From Trichoderma breve (taxonomy: Eukaryota; Ascomycota; Sordariomycetes; Hypocreales; Hypocreaceae): a stretch of DNA of 64,000 nucleotides. The notes beneath the pieces are model-generated. The model was not told where the DNA came from. It worked only from the letters and a program-made list of their open reading frames with translations, and made no database searches. The stretch lies in the NCBI RefSeq assembly GCF_028502605.1, contig NC_079233.1, forward strand, positions 806,001 to 870,000. Direction: 5' to 3'. Position numbers and translations under genes: made by a program. How positions within the stretch are numbered: position 1 is the first letter of the stretch; every line of letters starts with the position of its first letter. Positions 1 to 12,352 of the stretch are shown piece after piece.

Positions 1-50
1 AGGAAGAGCAGGTTGGCCACGAGGGTGGCGACGAAGACCTTGTCGGGCAT
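1..50 (-). CDS. N-terminus of an unidentified gene running off the left edge (partial)
   Basis: On the minus strand an ATG at 50-48 opens a frame reading MPDKVFVATLVANLLFL to the window edge. The hydrophobic run right after the start suggests a signal anchor or first membrane segment. The codons are strongly G/C-ending in third position, unlike the flanking DNA, and the sequence upstream (51-300) is A/T- and pyrimidine-biased like a leader. Only about 16 codons are visible, so no family can be named. A tetraspanin-like or other small membrane protein is possible but unsupported. Confidence 0.5.
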   Translation of the reverse strand, partial: MPDKVFVATLVANLLF

Positions 51-3000
51 GGTGAAGAGATTGAAAATGACTGGGTTTTAAAGAAAGATCGTTGTCGTCG
101 GGTTTGAGATGTTTTGTCGTCGGAGTTTTGTGGTTTTGATGTTTTGTTTGACGGCCGGCGTCCTGGACCTTTCTTTTTCCTTCTTCGTCTTTCGTCTTTC
201 CAAAACTGAAAACTTATAAAAAAAAACAAACCAAGACCTAAGCTCGGTGGAATCGAATCGTACAAAGAAAAAAAAATTAAAAAGAGAAAACGGATTTGGT
301 TATTTCGACCTCAACTGCCCGGCAGTTCACAATTCAAAAAGCAGCGAGAGTCTGGAAAAATAACCTCTACAACGAAAAAGAAACGAAAGAGAAAAAAAGA
401 AAAATATGGGTTCAAAGTCACGTACATGCACCAGGCATACAGAAAGAAAAAGAGAAAAGAAAAAAAGAGAAGAGAAAGAAACGAAACTAAGAAAACCCAG
501 AGAAAAGACAAAACCCAATGCTGCCCCCGTCAACCCGCAAGCGCTTGAAGAGTCTTGTCGTTTCCTCGTGCGAGTCCTCGAACGGGCTGCGTTTCAGGGA
601 GCCAAAAGGTGAAGCAGAAGCGGCGGCACGACAGGGGTGGCGGCCAATCAGAGGCGCGGATTGGGGTCCTGAGTCGCCTGATTGGGGAGTCTTTGGGGGT
701 TCTTGGCTTGTTTGATGGGCGAGACTGGCTGCGGCTTGTGGGTTTGATTCAAGATTGCTTGTCTATGCGGGCGTGGGTTGAAGATTTGTGAAGATTTTAC
801 ATGATCATGTTGCTATTGTTGTTGCTGCAGCTTTAGCTGTGGTTGTTGGTTTCTGGTTGCTCATATCGATGATCAAATGCACTGAGTAAACATGTACTTA
901 TTAACGTGAAATCTCCATCATCACCACTATCATCTTCCTTGCTCTTTCACAAGCTTGCTCTCCATGTCTCTCAATGATTGATTGAGCGAGCATTACGTTA
1001 ATATCGCTACGCAATGCACAGTCCAGTAGCAGACAAGACACGTAAAACAGACACAAAACCTCAACGCATCCCGAGCTTCGTTTCACCAGTCGGCTCCAGG
1101 GCCACTCCCGCTGCTAAGAATACGAACCTACTACCGAGCTGGTCTCGCTTGGCCACGAGCCCATCCCCTCGTCGCGTCTCGTCTCGTCCCGGCTTGTTTC
1201 TCTTCTCTTCCTTTTCTTCCGCCCTCACATCTCAGGCACCAACTTGTTCTCGCCTGACTTGTTAGGCCAAACCCCAGGCCTGTGAGAATTTGGCCTCGTC
1301 CCATCTCTAGCAGCTCCCTCGATTGCCCGATATCATCACGGAATGCAAACCTCGCAGCCGCGGCGTACTTGGTTATGCAACAAAGCGCGACGCCCGGCCC
1401 ACAACCTGCGTGCTAACTTCAATTAAACCAGCCGTTTGATGGGCAGTGGGATTGCACTGTACGGGATCCCGCTGGGGGTGGCACAGCCCGTTGCAAAATC
1501 AGCTGCAACAAGACCCCAGCCCAGCCCAACCAACCAGCCAACCGGCAATTGGATAATCAGGGTGGTCGGGCGAATCCGAACGCAAGCTTCCATTTTTTTC
1601 AGCTTTTGCCGGGCAGACGCGGCCCCCGTTTTTATCTTCTTGGGTTCTTGCTCTCTCATTGCTGCAAAAAAAGAAACAAAAAATCATGGACTGTGTGCAG
1701 TGACCGGCAAAGCACTTTGACTCCGACCAGCTTGTTCGCCCAGATTTCGCCGCGGTGGAACCTTAGAATGCAAAGGCCCTTTTTGAATCCTTTGCCGCAC
1801 TGTGGCTAGCCCTGCTTGCTGTAGCTGCCTAAAGAGGCAATGACCCCCATTTCTGCCGCTGCCCCAAGCGTTCTGACAGCCGCTGCGAATATGGCGTGCC
1901 TTGGCTGTGATGAAACGGGCAAACGCGCTCGAGAGAGTCTGATCGTTTATAGATTGCAAGTACGAGTACGTGTATCCGAGTCTCGCGAATCGAGTGCACA
2001 GAGCTCGTTCACGTAATACAATACAATACCTAGCAGATGCCTGGCACTGTGCCGTATCTGTTTGCCCGGGAACCCGTTCGGATACTTACCTAACTCATCC
2101 ACCATTCTTAGGGGGCCAGCCATCGTCTTTTGCTCCGCATCCTTCAGCAAGGCCGTGCTAGTTCGAGCTCGTGTATTACTAAGGCCCGTCGATAACACTC
2201 CAAGACGGTGGGCCGCTACAGCTTGGCCCGTGTCCCGTGTCAGCTTGGGGTGGGCATGGGAAGAATATTGGTTGTACCTGTGCGTGTGTGTCGAGTCGAG
2301 GATGAGTAGGTAGGTACATCGGAGCATCTCATACACTCGCATGGCGTCCAAGTACCGACCAGAGCGCAGACGAGGTCCAGGGTCTTGCGTCAGGTCAGCT
2401 CTCACGCGTCGCTTCCCCGTCCCAAAGGTGAAACCCTGCACCCCATGACTGGCACGAGTCCGTCCGTGTTTGGTACTGAGCCAGACGATGAATCTCTGCA
2501 AGCACACATCAGCTCCATTCCATTCCATTCCAGGCGCCAGGCGTATACTCGTACTTGTTCGTGTTGACACTGCCAGCCCCTCCCAATTTCGCAAACGTCG
2601 ACGATGGTGTTTGGTAGCTCAGTAGTGGCACGGCTCAAGGGCTAGACAAAAGTTCGCTAAGCACGCTGCGGTACCGAGGCTGGCGCTGGTCGAAAGCCAT
2701 AATGTCATTCATGCAGCAACGCAGGGGCTTCTGCAGCGTGTCTCTTCAACTAATGCGAGTACTATTATCGTACTCTTCGTACCTGTATCGTATCAACGCC
2801 GGCAGTATTACTCCCACGTTGTGTGTAGGCAAAAGCACGGGTGCGGATACAGTACAGTGCAGTACAGTACGAGTACAGCCGGAACCGTTGGACCAAACCA
2901 TTGATTTCATGGCAGGGGGATACTGTACATAAGCAGCGAGTCTCACTCTGGTCAAGCATATCCGTCGTCCAGGTACCCGCGTTGATGATATCGCCGCAGG

Positions 3001-4887
3001 TATAACAGCGAACCAGCAAATTCTGCACGCGGCAGTGATAGGGCCACCAGCCGTGGGTACATGATGGTCCTGGTGCAACTCCACTGCCTGCTTACTGGAA
3101 CTAACGCTCGCACCAAGAGGATTCCGGATTCCCCTGCTGCAGAAGGGTGGTCGGCAGATGCAGCAAGACATTCGGAGTGGAGGCCGCTGTGTGTCCGAAC
3201 GCGCTGACGACAAAAAACACTTGGGATTAGAGCTTGGTGTGAGAAAAGCACATGGAGAAGGATGACGGTCGAGCCGAGTCCAGCCTCTCTCGCCCCTGAA
3301 GCTTCCATCTCTGGCGCGGGCTGAAGTGGAAGCGAGCGAGCCAACGGCATCTTTGGTCCCAGCCATCCATCCACACCTGTGGTCTGGTCAAGTGACGGAG
3401 TGATGAGATAGAGGCCGTGGGAAGACGAGATATTGGGATATTGACCATGGAGTGGAAAATTAAATAAAATTGGCGGAGCCTAGATCAGCGCGAGAGGAGC
3501 TTTTGGCGCGGGATACGGACCCCGGATAACCATACGAAAAGACTTTCTTTGCACGCCTCGCGTACGAGAAGGTACGAGTGCTCTGTAATACGAGGAGCCA
3601 GAAAGTCAATTTCCCCTTCCTCTTGCATCAGCTCCCCTGTGTTTGATCTGTCAGAGCTAGCCGTTATGGAGAGGCGGCGCGAGCGTCCCGTAGATCTCAT
3701 CACCTTACCTTTACCTTACCTTGTCCCCTAACCTTAGTTGAGCGCATCAATCCCAAGCAAGCTTACACGACCTCTACAGCACACGCATTGTCCACCCAGT
3801 GGATTGGATCTAAAGCGCCGAGGCCAAAGAAAAAGAGTCAGGTTGCTGCAGAGCATCTAGAACGAACTTCCATCGTTTGTCTGCTGCAGCAATTAGTAAT
3901 TGGCAGCTGGAGCGTGATTTTCCCACGACGCACGGTACGGAGCACATGTACATGTCCTTAATCGGCCCATGGGCACCACCGACCCACTGTTTTGTCGAGC
4001 CTTGGATGAGCAGCAAAGCAGCTGGGAAGGCTGGGAGTCGGCGAATACAGTATCTACAGGCGAAATTAACGCACTGTGTGGACACCCAGATGCTGACTGC
4101 CCAGTGGCAGCGGAACAACCCCCGCTTTTCTGCCGGGTGCCAAATTCCAGCCCCGAGGACTTGTAGCACGGCCGGCCACTCACAGGCAGCGCCGCAGCTA
4201 TCTCAAGGCCGCGCTATGCCACCCCCGTCATCTCGCAGTCACCCGTCAGGCGATAAGCGCACTAAATGCGGGTGCCAATTGCTGCAATTGGGGGATTGGG
4301 GGGGTGCAGGTTCGGCGGGATTGCTGCTGTTCGATGCACATGCCCGCGACTCTGCAAAAAGTCTCAGTTGCCCGGTCCTCACTGGTACTGGCAGCCTCGA
4401 AATGACATAAAACTGGCACAGGGCATCTCGGCGCTGTCGAAAAAACTTGTTGTTTGTTTCCCCCCCTCCCTCTCACCCTACAAGCGCCCCGACACAGCAC
4501 TAGCGCCGCTAAAAGGCACTCGCTAACTCGAATTCCAACGTCCAGTTCCGCGCCTTCTGCCTTCCTGCCCACCTGTTTCGCACGCACTGCACCGCCACCG
4601 TGCGCACCCGCCTCCACTGGCCACTGCCTGCTCCGGCCAGACTCGATCCAGCTCCAGCGCCTCCCAACCAGGACCAGTTCCCTTTTCTTTCCGCCTGTCC
4701 TCTCCGCCCAAAAAAAAAACCGCCAGATCCAGTATAGATCCATCGGCACCACGCTCAAAGCAGTATCTCCACCACTCGTTGCCTTTTCCAGCGCCGTGTG
4801 ATACAAGTCGACGACGATTGGATTCGGATTAGGATTGGCATTGGCATTTTATAGTTGCTGTCGCAGTTGCAACCGCAGACGCTCAAC
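51..4887. other. Intergenic region upstream of the MADS-box gene
   Basis: About 4.8 kb without a supportable gene. The longest open frame (1947-2594, minus) has no domain-like pattern and unbiased codons. The region is rich in short GTAC-containing words (near 1960, 2760, 2850-2880 and 3560), has TCCAT repeats near 2513-2533 and TTACC repeats near 3704-3724. From about 4440 to 4740 it becomes pyrimidine-rich on the plus strand, as expected for the promoter and 5' leader of the MADS-box gene. Confidence 0.6.
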
Positions 4888-5951
4888 ATGGCCGACATCA
4901 CCGACCAGCACGACCAGACGTCGCCCACGGAGCTCGACGACGCGCACTCGGTGGGCAATGGCAACGCGAACGAGGGCCGCGGCGTCAAGCGACCGCGCCC
5001 AGCTGCCGACGACGACGACGACGATGACGAGAAGGGCGGCCGCGAGCGTCGCAAGATTGAGATCAAGTTCATCAGCGACAAGTCTCGCCGCCACATCACC
5101 TTTTCCAAGCGCAAGGCCGGCATCATGAAGAAGGTGCGTTTTTTTGCTTTGAAGCTGACTCCAAGTCGCACCCGCTTGGCCTCTTTTCCCCCGCGCCTCG
5201 ACCAAAACCACGGAAAAACATCCGTCTTGTTGCTTTCTATAAAATGTGACTTGACGAGCGCGCGCGCGGGTCACGGTCGAGATGGGAATCGCCGTCTTTG
5301 CTCGCTTTCCGCTCCATCCGAGAAGAACACCCAGCTAACCAGGAATCCTCTCCATTTTGCAGGCGTACGAATTGTCCGTCTTGACAGGCACCCAGGTTCT
5401 GCTGCTGGTCGTGTCTGAGACGGGACTGGTTTACACCTTCACCACGCCCAAGCTTCAGCCGCTCGTCACCAAAGCTGAGGGCAAGAATTTGATTCAGGTA
5501 AGCACCGCCTCCACAGATGATTTCTGTTTCTTCCCATGCGAGACCAAGAGCAAATGTGGCCACACGGCTGGCGGGCAAATTGGCCGCTTAACACGCTCTT
5601 CGCCCCCAAACCTTCTCTTCTTCCTCCTCTCAAACCTCGATGCTAATTCTCTCTGTCAAACAGGCATGCCTCAACGCACCTGAGCCCACGACGGGCAGCG
5701 AAAACGGTGTCGACGGCGGTGACCAGGTCGATTCTCCTGAGGAGCCTCCCAGCCATCTCCCACCACAGGGCGGCCGTCCAGGCATGCCTCAAAACCCGCA
5801 CATGGGCCCCGGAGGCTATATGCCCCCAAATATGCCCATGGATCCCCAGCAGGCTCTGGCCTACCAGAGCTATGTGCAGCGCAACCAAGGTTACGGCTCT
5901 GGCATGCCTCCACAGCCAGGCATGCCCCCCAGCTCTCATCATCAGTCATGA
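4888..5951 (+). CDS. mcm1: Mcm1-type MADS-box (SRF-like) transcription factor
   Basis: Three exons, 4888-5133, 5363-5497 and 5664-5951, give a 222-residue protein. Residues 1-51 are acidic and disordered, with a basic KRPRP patch and an aspartate run at 41-47. The MADS box begins near residue 52 with RERRKIEIKFISDKSRRHI and continues through TFSKRKAGIMKKAYELS and the beta strands VLLLVVSETG and VYTFTTP, typical of SRF/Mcm1-type rather than MEF2-type factors. The C-terminus is rich in Pro, Gly, Met and Gln. Both introns are GT-AG; the first splits the MADS box after IMKK. In ascomycetes this family acts in the nucleus as a dimer with mating-type and homeodomain partners and controls mating, development and cell-cycle genes. 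The start is the first ATG after the pyrimidine-rich leader. Confidence is high for family and gene model. Confidence 0.95.
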
Positions 5952-7249
5952 GCAGTAACATAAAAAAAGAACTCTTGGGGAACAAGATAAAGTTTGAAAC
6001 CGTTAATACCCTGCTTTCAACAATCTTTGGAGGTGTTGTTCGCGGGCCTTGATCCGTCTCCAGGATGTTGCCGTCACATTTATGCGAGGGTTCCGATTCG
6101 GCGTTGATGATGTGTTGATATGTTATTCATATCCTTTTTTATCATATTGTGCTTTGCCCCGTTTCCTTTTTTATTATTTTTTCTCATTGAATTTTTCTCT
6201 CAAGTCTTTCCGTTGTTTCAAATTCAGGAGCTACACGAACCCTGACGCCTTTTTTCAATTCATCCCGGGGAAGAGAATCTTGATTGGAGCATTAACAAGA
6301 CGACACATGTCTTTGTTACTGCACTGATGCCGCCAAGACATCTATCCTTTCAATTCTCGACCTGGATTCAATCATGGGCGTTGTTGTACTTGTGGCACCG
6401 AGCGTTTCGAAGCGTCAATGGCGTGTGTTAAGGGAGGACTGAGGACTGTATTGATTACAAACAAGAATGGACGTTGGCGGCGGCCTTTTGTGCAAGCATT
6501 TTGAACTCTTGTATGCAAGCAAGGGTGAGTGCTCTCAGATCCACCTACCCAAGGTGGGAGAGTTCTAGCTTTCGGGTGCGATTTGAGCAAGATGTGGTTT
6601 CTTCATGCTGGGCACGGCAATCTCAAGATGGGTTGGTACTTGGGTGGCAGGTCTGGGCAGGTCTGGATTTTGGGAGGCCGGAAGGGGGAAGGCAAGGGAA
6701 GATGATGGGCTGCTGTTGCAGGGCGGATGATAATGGACACATGAGGGCATGATTGTTGATGGCGGCAAAAATGAAGAAGACATCACATGAATCTGATGAA
6801 TCTAGCTTTGCCAAACAACAGAGAATTTCTCCTTTCTAACTTTTGTACACATTAATGAACATTTTTTGGGAACGTGACTCGTGAATTGCTCGGACCACGT
6901 CAGTGCGCGCATGACTCTTTTTTTCTTTACCAGGACGGGCATCGTGTGATCTTCAAAAAGGCCTCTTTGAGGTTAGAACGCGGCATCCGCAAGATCAAAC
7001 CAAGTCTAGATAGATCAGCCCTGCAAAACACTTGAATAGGCAATTTTTGGTCCCAGCCGGAGGGCGGGCCGTTCGGGAGAGGGACCCCTTTGATGCGTGG
7101 ATTTTTTTTTTTTGTCTTTGTCTTTACCTGTTGCGTTCTAACCCATCCTTTACCTTTTTGCGATTAATGCTGTTTCTCGATTTGGACAACTTGAGAATTT
7201 TTTTTTTGTCCCCTCCTTTGGCTATCCGCATCGGGGAAGATGAATTGCC

Positions 7250-7570
7250 ATTTTGGGGAGGGAGGGTGAGTGTGATTGGATTGTGTTTCTTTTTTGTGGT
7301 TTGTCTTTTTTTTATTGGAGTTTTGGGAGGGTTTTATTGTTTGGGTTGTTGGGTGGGATGGGTTGTTGGTTCATGTGTTTTTTTGGTGTTGGGAGGGGAT
7401 TGGTTTTTTGGGAGGGAATAGTCGAAGGGAGGGTGTGAGGATGGATTTTGGGAGGTTTGGGGATTTGAGAGGAGTTGAGCTGTGAAGCTGTGTTGTGGTT
7501 TTGTGTTGGATGTGAGGGAGGTTGAGATTGTGGTGGCGGTGTTTTGACGGTTTGGGTAAGGGAGATGACG
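7250..7570 (+). repeat. G+T-rich strand-asymmetric tract with a G-quadruplex motif
   Basis: For about 320 bases the plus strand is almost only G and T, with very few C. It contains GGGTTGTTGGGTGGGATGGG at 7343-7362, which is four G3 runs with loops of 5, 1 and 2 bases and so fits the standard intramolecular quadruplex pattern. There is no repeat unit and no credible reading frame. Confidence 0.6.
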
Positions 7571-9158
7571 ACGGCTTTTGTGGAGAGGATGATGGGCGAG
7601 TGAACTGGGTTGATGATACGAGATTCTTGGACATGGGAGTACTCTTTTCGGGATTATGAGAATATAAGTTATTTTGGCCTGTTGTTTGGGAGATTCAAAC
7701 GCCTTGAGGGAATGTTGTTAGCTGTTGAGGTTGATCTTGGAGAGATGATGGTTGAACATACGACACTCGACGGGTGGAATCTGAACAAGCGGCATGGTTT
7801 GTTCCATAAAGATGAGTTAATTGCAAACTAAACAGCGGGATCGCCTATTAATATCCCGATACGAATTGCCTTTTCTCGTCGGCATGAAGACGTAAAATGG
7901 CACAGCTTCTGATGTTACATAAGCGTTGTTAGATGGCCGTCGGGAAGCAATACACGTGACTTTCGTGATGGCATCTACTTCCTAGGAATGGCATGGCTGT
8001 TTGAAAACAAGACTCGTCTCTGGATGGTGAAAGAGTAAAGTCTGTGCATGTTTGAGGAGAGTTATTTGGCATTGGCGAGGAGACAATACTGGGGCTGAGG
8101 GTTGTCCTCTCATAGGCGGACATTCGGACGCCAGACGTGGAAAGAATGGTTACTTCACCGAGCTTTTTGATAATTGTACATAAGAGGATCCGACAAGATA
8201 TAGATCGAAATTCGAGAATAGCAAACGAGTTGAGAAAAGGCTGGATGTAATCGTACCCCCTGCTTAGACTCAGGCCCGACAGCTCAGTTTATCCTACCTT
8301 GGAGTCTACGGGCTCGATCAAGCGATACCAGGATTCTCAGCCATCCTGACAACTCTGTGGAACAGAAATGGCAATTACATGCCCTCGTTGCTATCTTTGT
8401 TATGTAAGTTGCTATTCAGAATCCCTTGGTAGTTAGACACTTAGGACAGTGCGACCAAATAGGTAGGCACCTGACTTAGATGGACCACCGGGTACGTAGT
8501 CCTTTTATAGACACAGGGTACGCGGATATACACGTTGAACTTTCGTTTATCTAATTGTGTAGTCTCTCTTCTAGGCAGCCATCAGTATTTGCTCAAGTAC
8601 AAGAGGTTCGGCCCACTCTATGGCGTTTTCTGGGGACAATTTATATTGTGGACTCTACCTGGTGATAGTCTGTACAAGGTCTGTTTCCGTCACTGCGAGC
8701 CTGTTGGAAGACGCCAAAAGAAAGGCACTGTTAATAAAGCATTCGCCTGAACACATTATGAGCGAGTGATACCGAAGTCTGACATATAGAGCGGGAGCTG
8801 GGTTTGATGAAGACTGGCAAAAAATATAGCCCCTTCTGGTACGTCCTTTTTAAGGCTTCCATGGTTTAGAAGGATGGAACTCAAATTGCTTCCAAGAATG
8901 GAGACCTTCTTCACAGATACATGCTTAAATTTTATATCAGTATCTACCTAGTGTCTAGATATTCATACGTGGCATCATTTCGTAGCCAAGGTTTATCCTG
9001 CGCGCTCCCTCATATCTATATATCTATTCGAGCGGCATTATATATTCTAGGCCCTCGCCCACCCCTTCTGCGTCTTTCTTTTTTCTTCCTCGCAAATTGC
9101 CAAAGTCTCTTGTCGGCTTTCACAATTTTCTTTGGCATTTCCTTCTCTTTACCGAGAG

Positions 9159-9167
9159 TATAAAATA
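9159..9167 (+). promoter_or_regulatory. TATA-like element of the small coiled-coil gene
   Basis: TATAAAATA lies 35 bases upstream of the ATG at 9202, after a long pyrimidine-rich stretch (9050-9155). The position and sequence fit a core promoter with a very short leader. Confidence 0.5.
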
Positions 9168-9201
9168 ACACCCACGAGAGCTCCCTCCACCCTTTTACAG
9201 A

Positions 9202-9698
9202 ATGATGACCATGACTCCAGACGAGTTGGCGGCGGTCCTCGGAACCTTTGCGGCCGAAATACGGCAGGATATTCGCAAAGAGACCAAAGTCATAGAAGTC
9301 AACATACGACACGAGGTACTGGCCAACCAACTCAAAACGCAGCACGAGTTGATGGAGGTGCAAAAGAAGCTACGACATGACTTGGCGAAAATACGACACG
9401 ACATCCAAACCCAAGCCCACGGGATCGAGATGTCCCAGAAAGTGCTCAACGACAAGCTTGAATCACTGACCAAGGAGGTCTCTGCTACGGGAGATAAGAC
9501 TTGTGAGCTGCTGTTATCGTTGGAAGAGGAAGAGGTTTGTTTCCCTCAGCCCCTACAGTCTATGTAGCGGGTATAGACAAGACTTGACTGACAAATTCCA
9601 AGGAGTCAGATTCGTTCGGGGAAAATTCGGCTATCCGTGACTGGACAGCTTGGATCCATGATTTATTGCTAGGAGAGTGGCCAGATGAGGCGAGGTAA
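9202..9698 (+). CDS. Small predicted coiled-coil protein of unknown function
   Basis: Two exons, 9202-9534 and 9603-9698, give 142 residues. Unspliced, the frame stops at 9567. Splicing the 68-nt GT-AG intron, which has an ideal branch site (CTGAC) shortly before the acceptor AG, extends the frame in phase 0 to TAA at 9696. Residues about 20-105 form heptad-like helices (QDIRKETKVIEVNIRHEVL, ELMEVQKKLRHDLAKIRHDI). The short C-terminal exon carries a tryptophan-rich segment, IRDWTAWIHDLLLGEW. A TATA-like box sits just upstream. I do not recognise the family. The good intron, promoter and regular heptads argue that it is a real gene, but no domain supports a function. An alternative start is the next ATG three bases downstream. 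Confidence 0.6.
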
Positions 9699-10343
9699 TT
9701 TCATGCCTTCAATAAAGTCTTCTACTTGATTACAGCGGTACAGACTCTACAGTGTTTCTTGTCGAGACACACTCATTTTCACACTGGCCTGCGATCTTAC
9801 ATAATCGCAGATGGACAACAATTCCGGAAGCAGCCACGTGACTCTGAGCATTGTTCGTCAGAAAGCATTTATCCGCTTCCGGCATGGTGCGAGCAGGTTT
9901 GAGAAGGTTTTCTGAAAACCAGGTGGGCGGAAGTACCGGATACTTTGAGGTACCTTCAAGAGACAAGATGAGAACCCAACCGGTTTCAATATGAAGACAT
10001 CACAATTGCTTCAAGATTCAATCCCTTGTTGTATATTCCTCCAAAATTCCTCTTCGTTAGATGTGCCATACGTTATGACCCAACGCTGTCAATTATGCTC
10101 ATGTATCCTTGCACCCGCCAGCTTGTTCTTTTCCTTCCACCGTGACCCGCCGTATGTCCCTCCAATGCCTAACAACACCAAAACGCCAGCTCTAAAACAG
10201 GGGAATCAAATTATATCTAACCACCAAATGATGCCGTTCTCGTATCGCCGTAAATAATAACAATGAAAATTTGTAAAACAGAGATGAAATGCCATAGATG
10301 CCAGGTGCTCATGCTTTGATATGCTTTGCGATGCGGTTGGCAT
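9699..10343. other. Short intergenic region, convergent
   Basis: Between the coiled-coil gene (plus) and the copper transporter (minus). It would hold both 3' ends. I see no further gene or repeat. Confidence 0.5.
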
Positions 10344-11016
10344 TTAGTGGGAGGGAAGGGGGCAATAGCGGCCGACGAGGAGGCTCCCTAGGAATGTTCC
10401 ACCAAGGACAGACATGAAATATCCGACATTCATGGTCATGACAGCCAACATGCTAGAAAAGAAGCATCAAGGTCAGCTCCTGGTTCGGTCTGGTGATGTA
10501 TGTATAGGTAAATAAGGCGGTAGTAGAGACTCACAGGAGGTATCCAACACCAACAATGACAGTATCCATGGCAGCGCGGACGGGATCAACGCTGAATCGC
10601 CATGGCTGAACTGAAGAGTGCTTCCTCTGCACGACAAACACCTTCTCCTCGACACCGTTCTCCGAGAGCATCATGTTCATGCTCTTGGCATCGGGGTCTC
10701 TCGACAGGCGCTCCGACACGGGCTCCTTGCCATTGACGACGACGTAGCGCCGCTGGGCGTCCTTGTCGGACCAGATGCGCTCTTGACGGATTCTAAAAGC
10801 CACCAGCAGCCGGGCGATGACGGTAAGGGCGATGAGGAAGATGCAGGTGCCGGCGTAGGTGCCGGCTTGGCTGGGCGTCCACGAGTTTGCGTAGAGGGGC
10901 GTGTGGATGTCGGTTTGGAAGACCATGGCCATGAGCATCGTCATCGTGGTAGAGTTGGAGCCGCTCGACGAATCGCCCATGTCCATGCCGCCCATGTCCA
11001 TATCCATGCCAGACAT
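10344..11016 (-). CDS. Ctr-type copper transporter
   Basis: Two exons on the minus strand, 11016-10535 and 10452-10344, separated by an 82-nt GT-AG intron, give 196 residues. The N-terminus is methionine-rich (MSGMDMDMGGMDMGDSSSG), the extracellular copper-capturing segment of the family. TM1 is about residues 51-74. A cytosolic loop (75-148) is followed by TM2, whose end carries the signature MxxxM as MLAVM (162-166, encoded just past the splice junction). TM3 has GxxxG (179-183), which packs the trimer. Family members import Cu(I) at the plasma membrane or export it from the vacuole. Length and short Met-rich head fit either class, so location is undecided. The start is the ATG that begins the Met-rich motif. 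An in-frame ORF extends upstream but lacks family character. Confidence 0.92.
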
Positions 11017-12352
11017 GATGATTGTCGTTGCTGATAGAAAGCTTCTTGCGAGAATGATAGGATGGGATGTCAAGAGGAGAAAGACAAGAAACTGTTGTAA
11101 AGATTCTAGTCCTACACCGTCTTTTATGTGTTCCGTAGGTTGGTCTATAAGCAAGTTGATATGTCCGTTGGCAAGCAAATTGTGTGACCTGGAAGTCGTT
11201 TGTATGCCGGTCCGTCTGTGCAACTTCGAGTAAAGTGACAAGATCACAATGTAGCCGCGACTCCTCCTTTATGTAGCGTTGAAGCAATGGAATGCCCGCT
11301 GACTGAGAAAAGAGACCCGCTTATGGGTTTTGTGTGCTAGCTCTATTTAAAGACGATTTGAGGTTGGGTGGAGGGCGGAATGAGAATAGGCCGAGGCCAA
11401 GATGCGGGCGATACGAAACAAATAAACTGAGTAAATGGCTTTAGTATATGACTGAATAATTAATTGATAATCTAGTGGTAGTTGTCAAATATCAGCGCTG
11501 TATCGAAAGATGATATCTTAAAAGAGAGATCTGGCAATGGAACAAAAGAGCAGGTCCAAGACATTTATTTACTCGCCATGAAGGGCCAGATTCCCTGAAC
11601 GCACCACATTATTCTTCGATGAGCCACCAGCAGCCCCCCCTCCAATTGGTCCCGAAATAGCGTCGCCTGTGGCCTGTTTCACCCTGTGCAATGACTAAAA
11701 AACTCGCTCACGATCAATGTCCAGCTTCTCTTCTCGTTTCCGGCCGGTTGTTTGCGATTTCGTGCGCAAATGGACGCAGGTGTTTTGACAGGGTGGGGGT
11801 TTGCGCTGTGGGGTTGCTGATTGGGTCCTTTGACAAGGTACCGGTACCTCCAATGGAGGGGAAAAGTACGTGCGAATACTCCGGACGTCTTCATTCAAAC
11901 TCCAGCCATCAAGACATAACACGGCTTCTAATACGAGCCGCGCACCAACTCTCCTATTTTGGATTGATGCTCTTCTGTAAATTCACTCTCTGGTGTTGTC
12001 TGTTCTAATTGGACAATATCAAGCTCGTATTCTTGGATTTTCGTCAATTTTCATCGCTGTTTTCGTTGATTAAATGTCATCTGCTAGTGCGTTGATGAGC
12101 ATGTTTGCGATATTATTCTCTTGTTGAGCTGACACTCCCCTCCTGACCTGCACGCATCTTTCTTCTTCATACTCTCATGTATCTATCCACATACTCATGA
12201 CTGTAATACTTTACATGATTATCTACAAATGGTAATCACAATTGCCTCTTATACCAATTAGCTGAAGGGACACGGGATAGTGGCCAGCCAACTTATACGC
12301 TGGCTTACCACTCCATTGCTTGAATATCATTGTTATTACTATTAAATAGTCT
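11017..12352. other. Intergenic region upstream of the copper transporter
   Basis: About 1.3 kb. The part next to 11016 is the transporter promoter. I looked for the copper-response words TTTGCTC/GAGCAAA and saw no clear copy. The remainder is AT-biased, has only short patternless ORFs, and ends at the 3' end of the P450 relic. Confidence 0.45.

Larger units (their letters stand above)
5952..9201. other. Intergenic region with a GT-skewed tract
   Basis: This 3.2 kb holds the 3' flank of the MADS-box gene (T-rich to about 6200) and no gene I can support. Open frames such as 7032-7421 and 8535-8750 translate to low-complexity or patternless sequence. A strongly G+T-biased tract lies at about 7250-7570. 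The last 150 bases are pyrimidine-rich and contain a TATA-like element serving the gene at 9202. Confidence 0.55.

Noticed and set aside
1947..2594. 215-codon ORF on the minus strand
   Set aside because: No domain-like pattern, no codon bias, several overlapping ORFs of similar quality on the other strand, and no promoter or intron signals.
4246..4806. 186-codon ORF on the minus strand in the MADS-box leader
   Set aside because: It is the reverse of the pyrimidine-rich promoter/leader; composition alone keeps it open.
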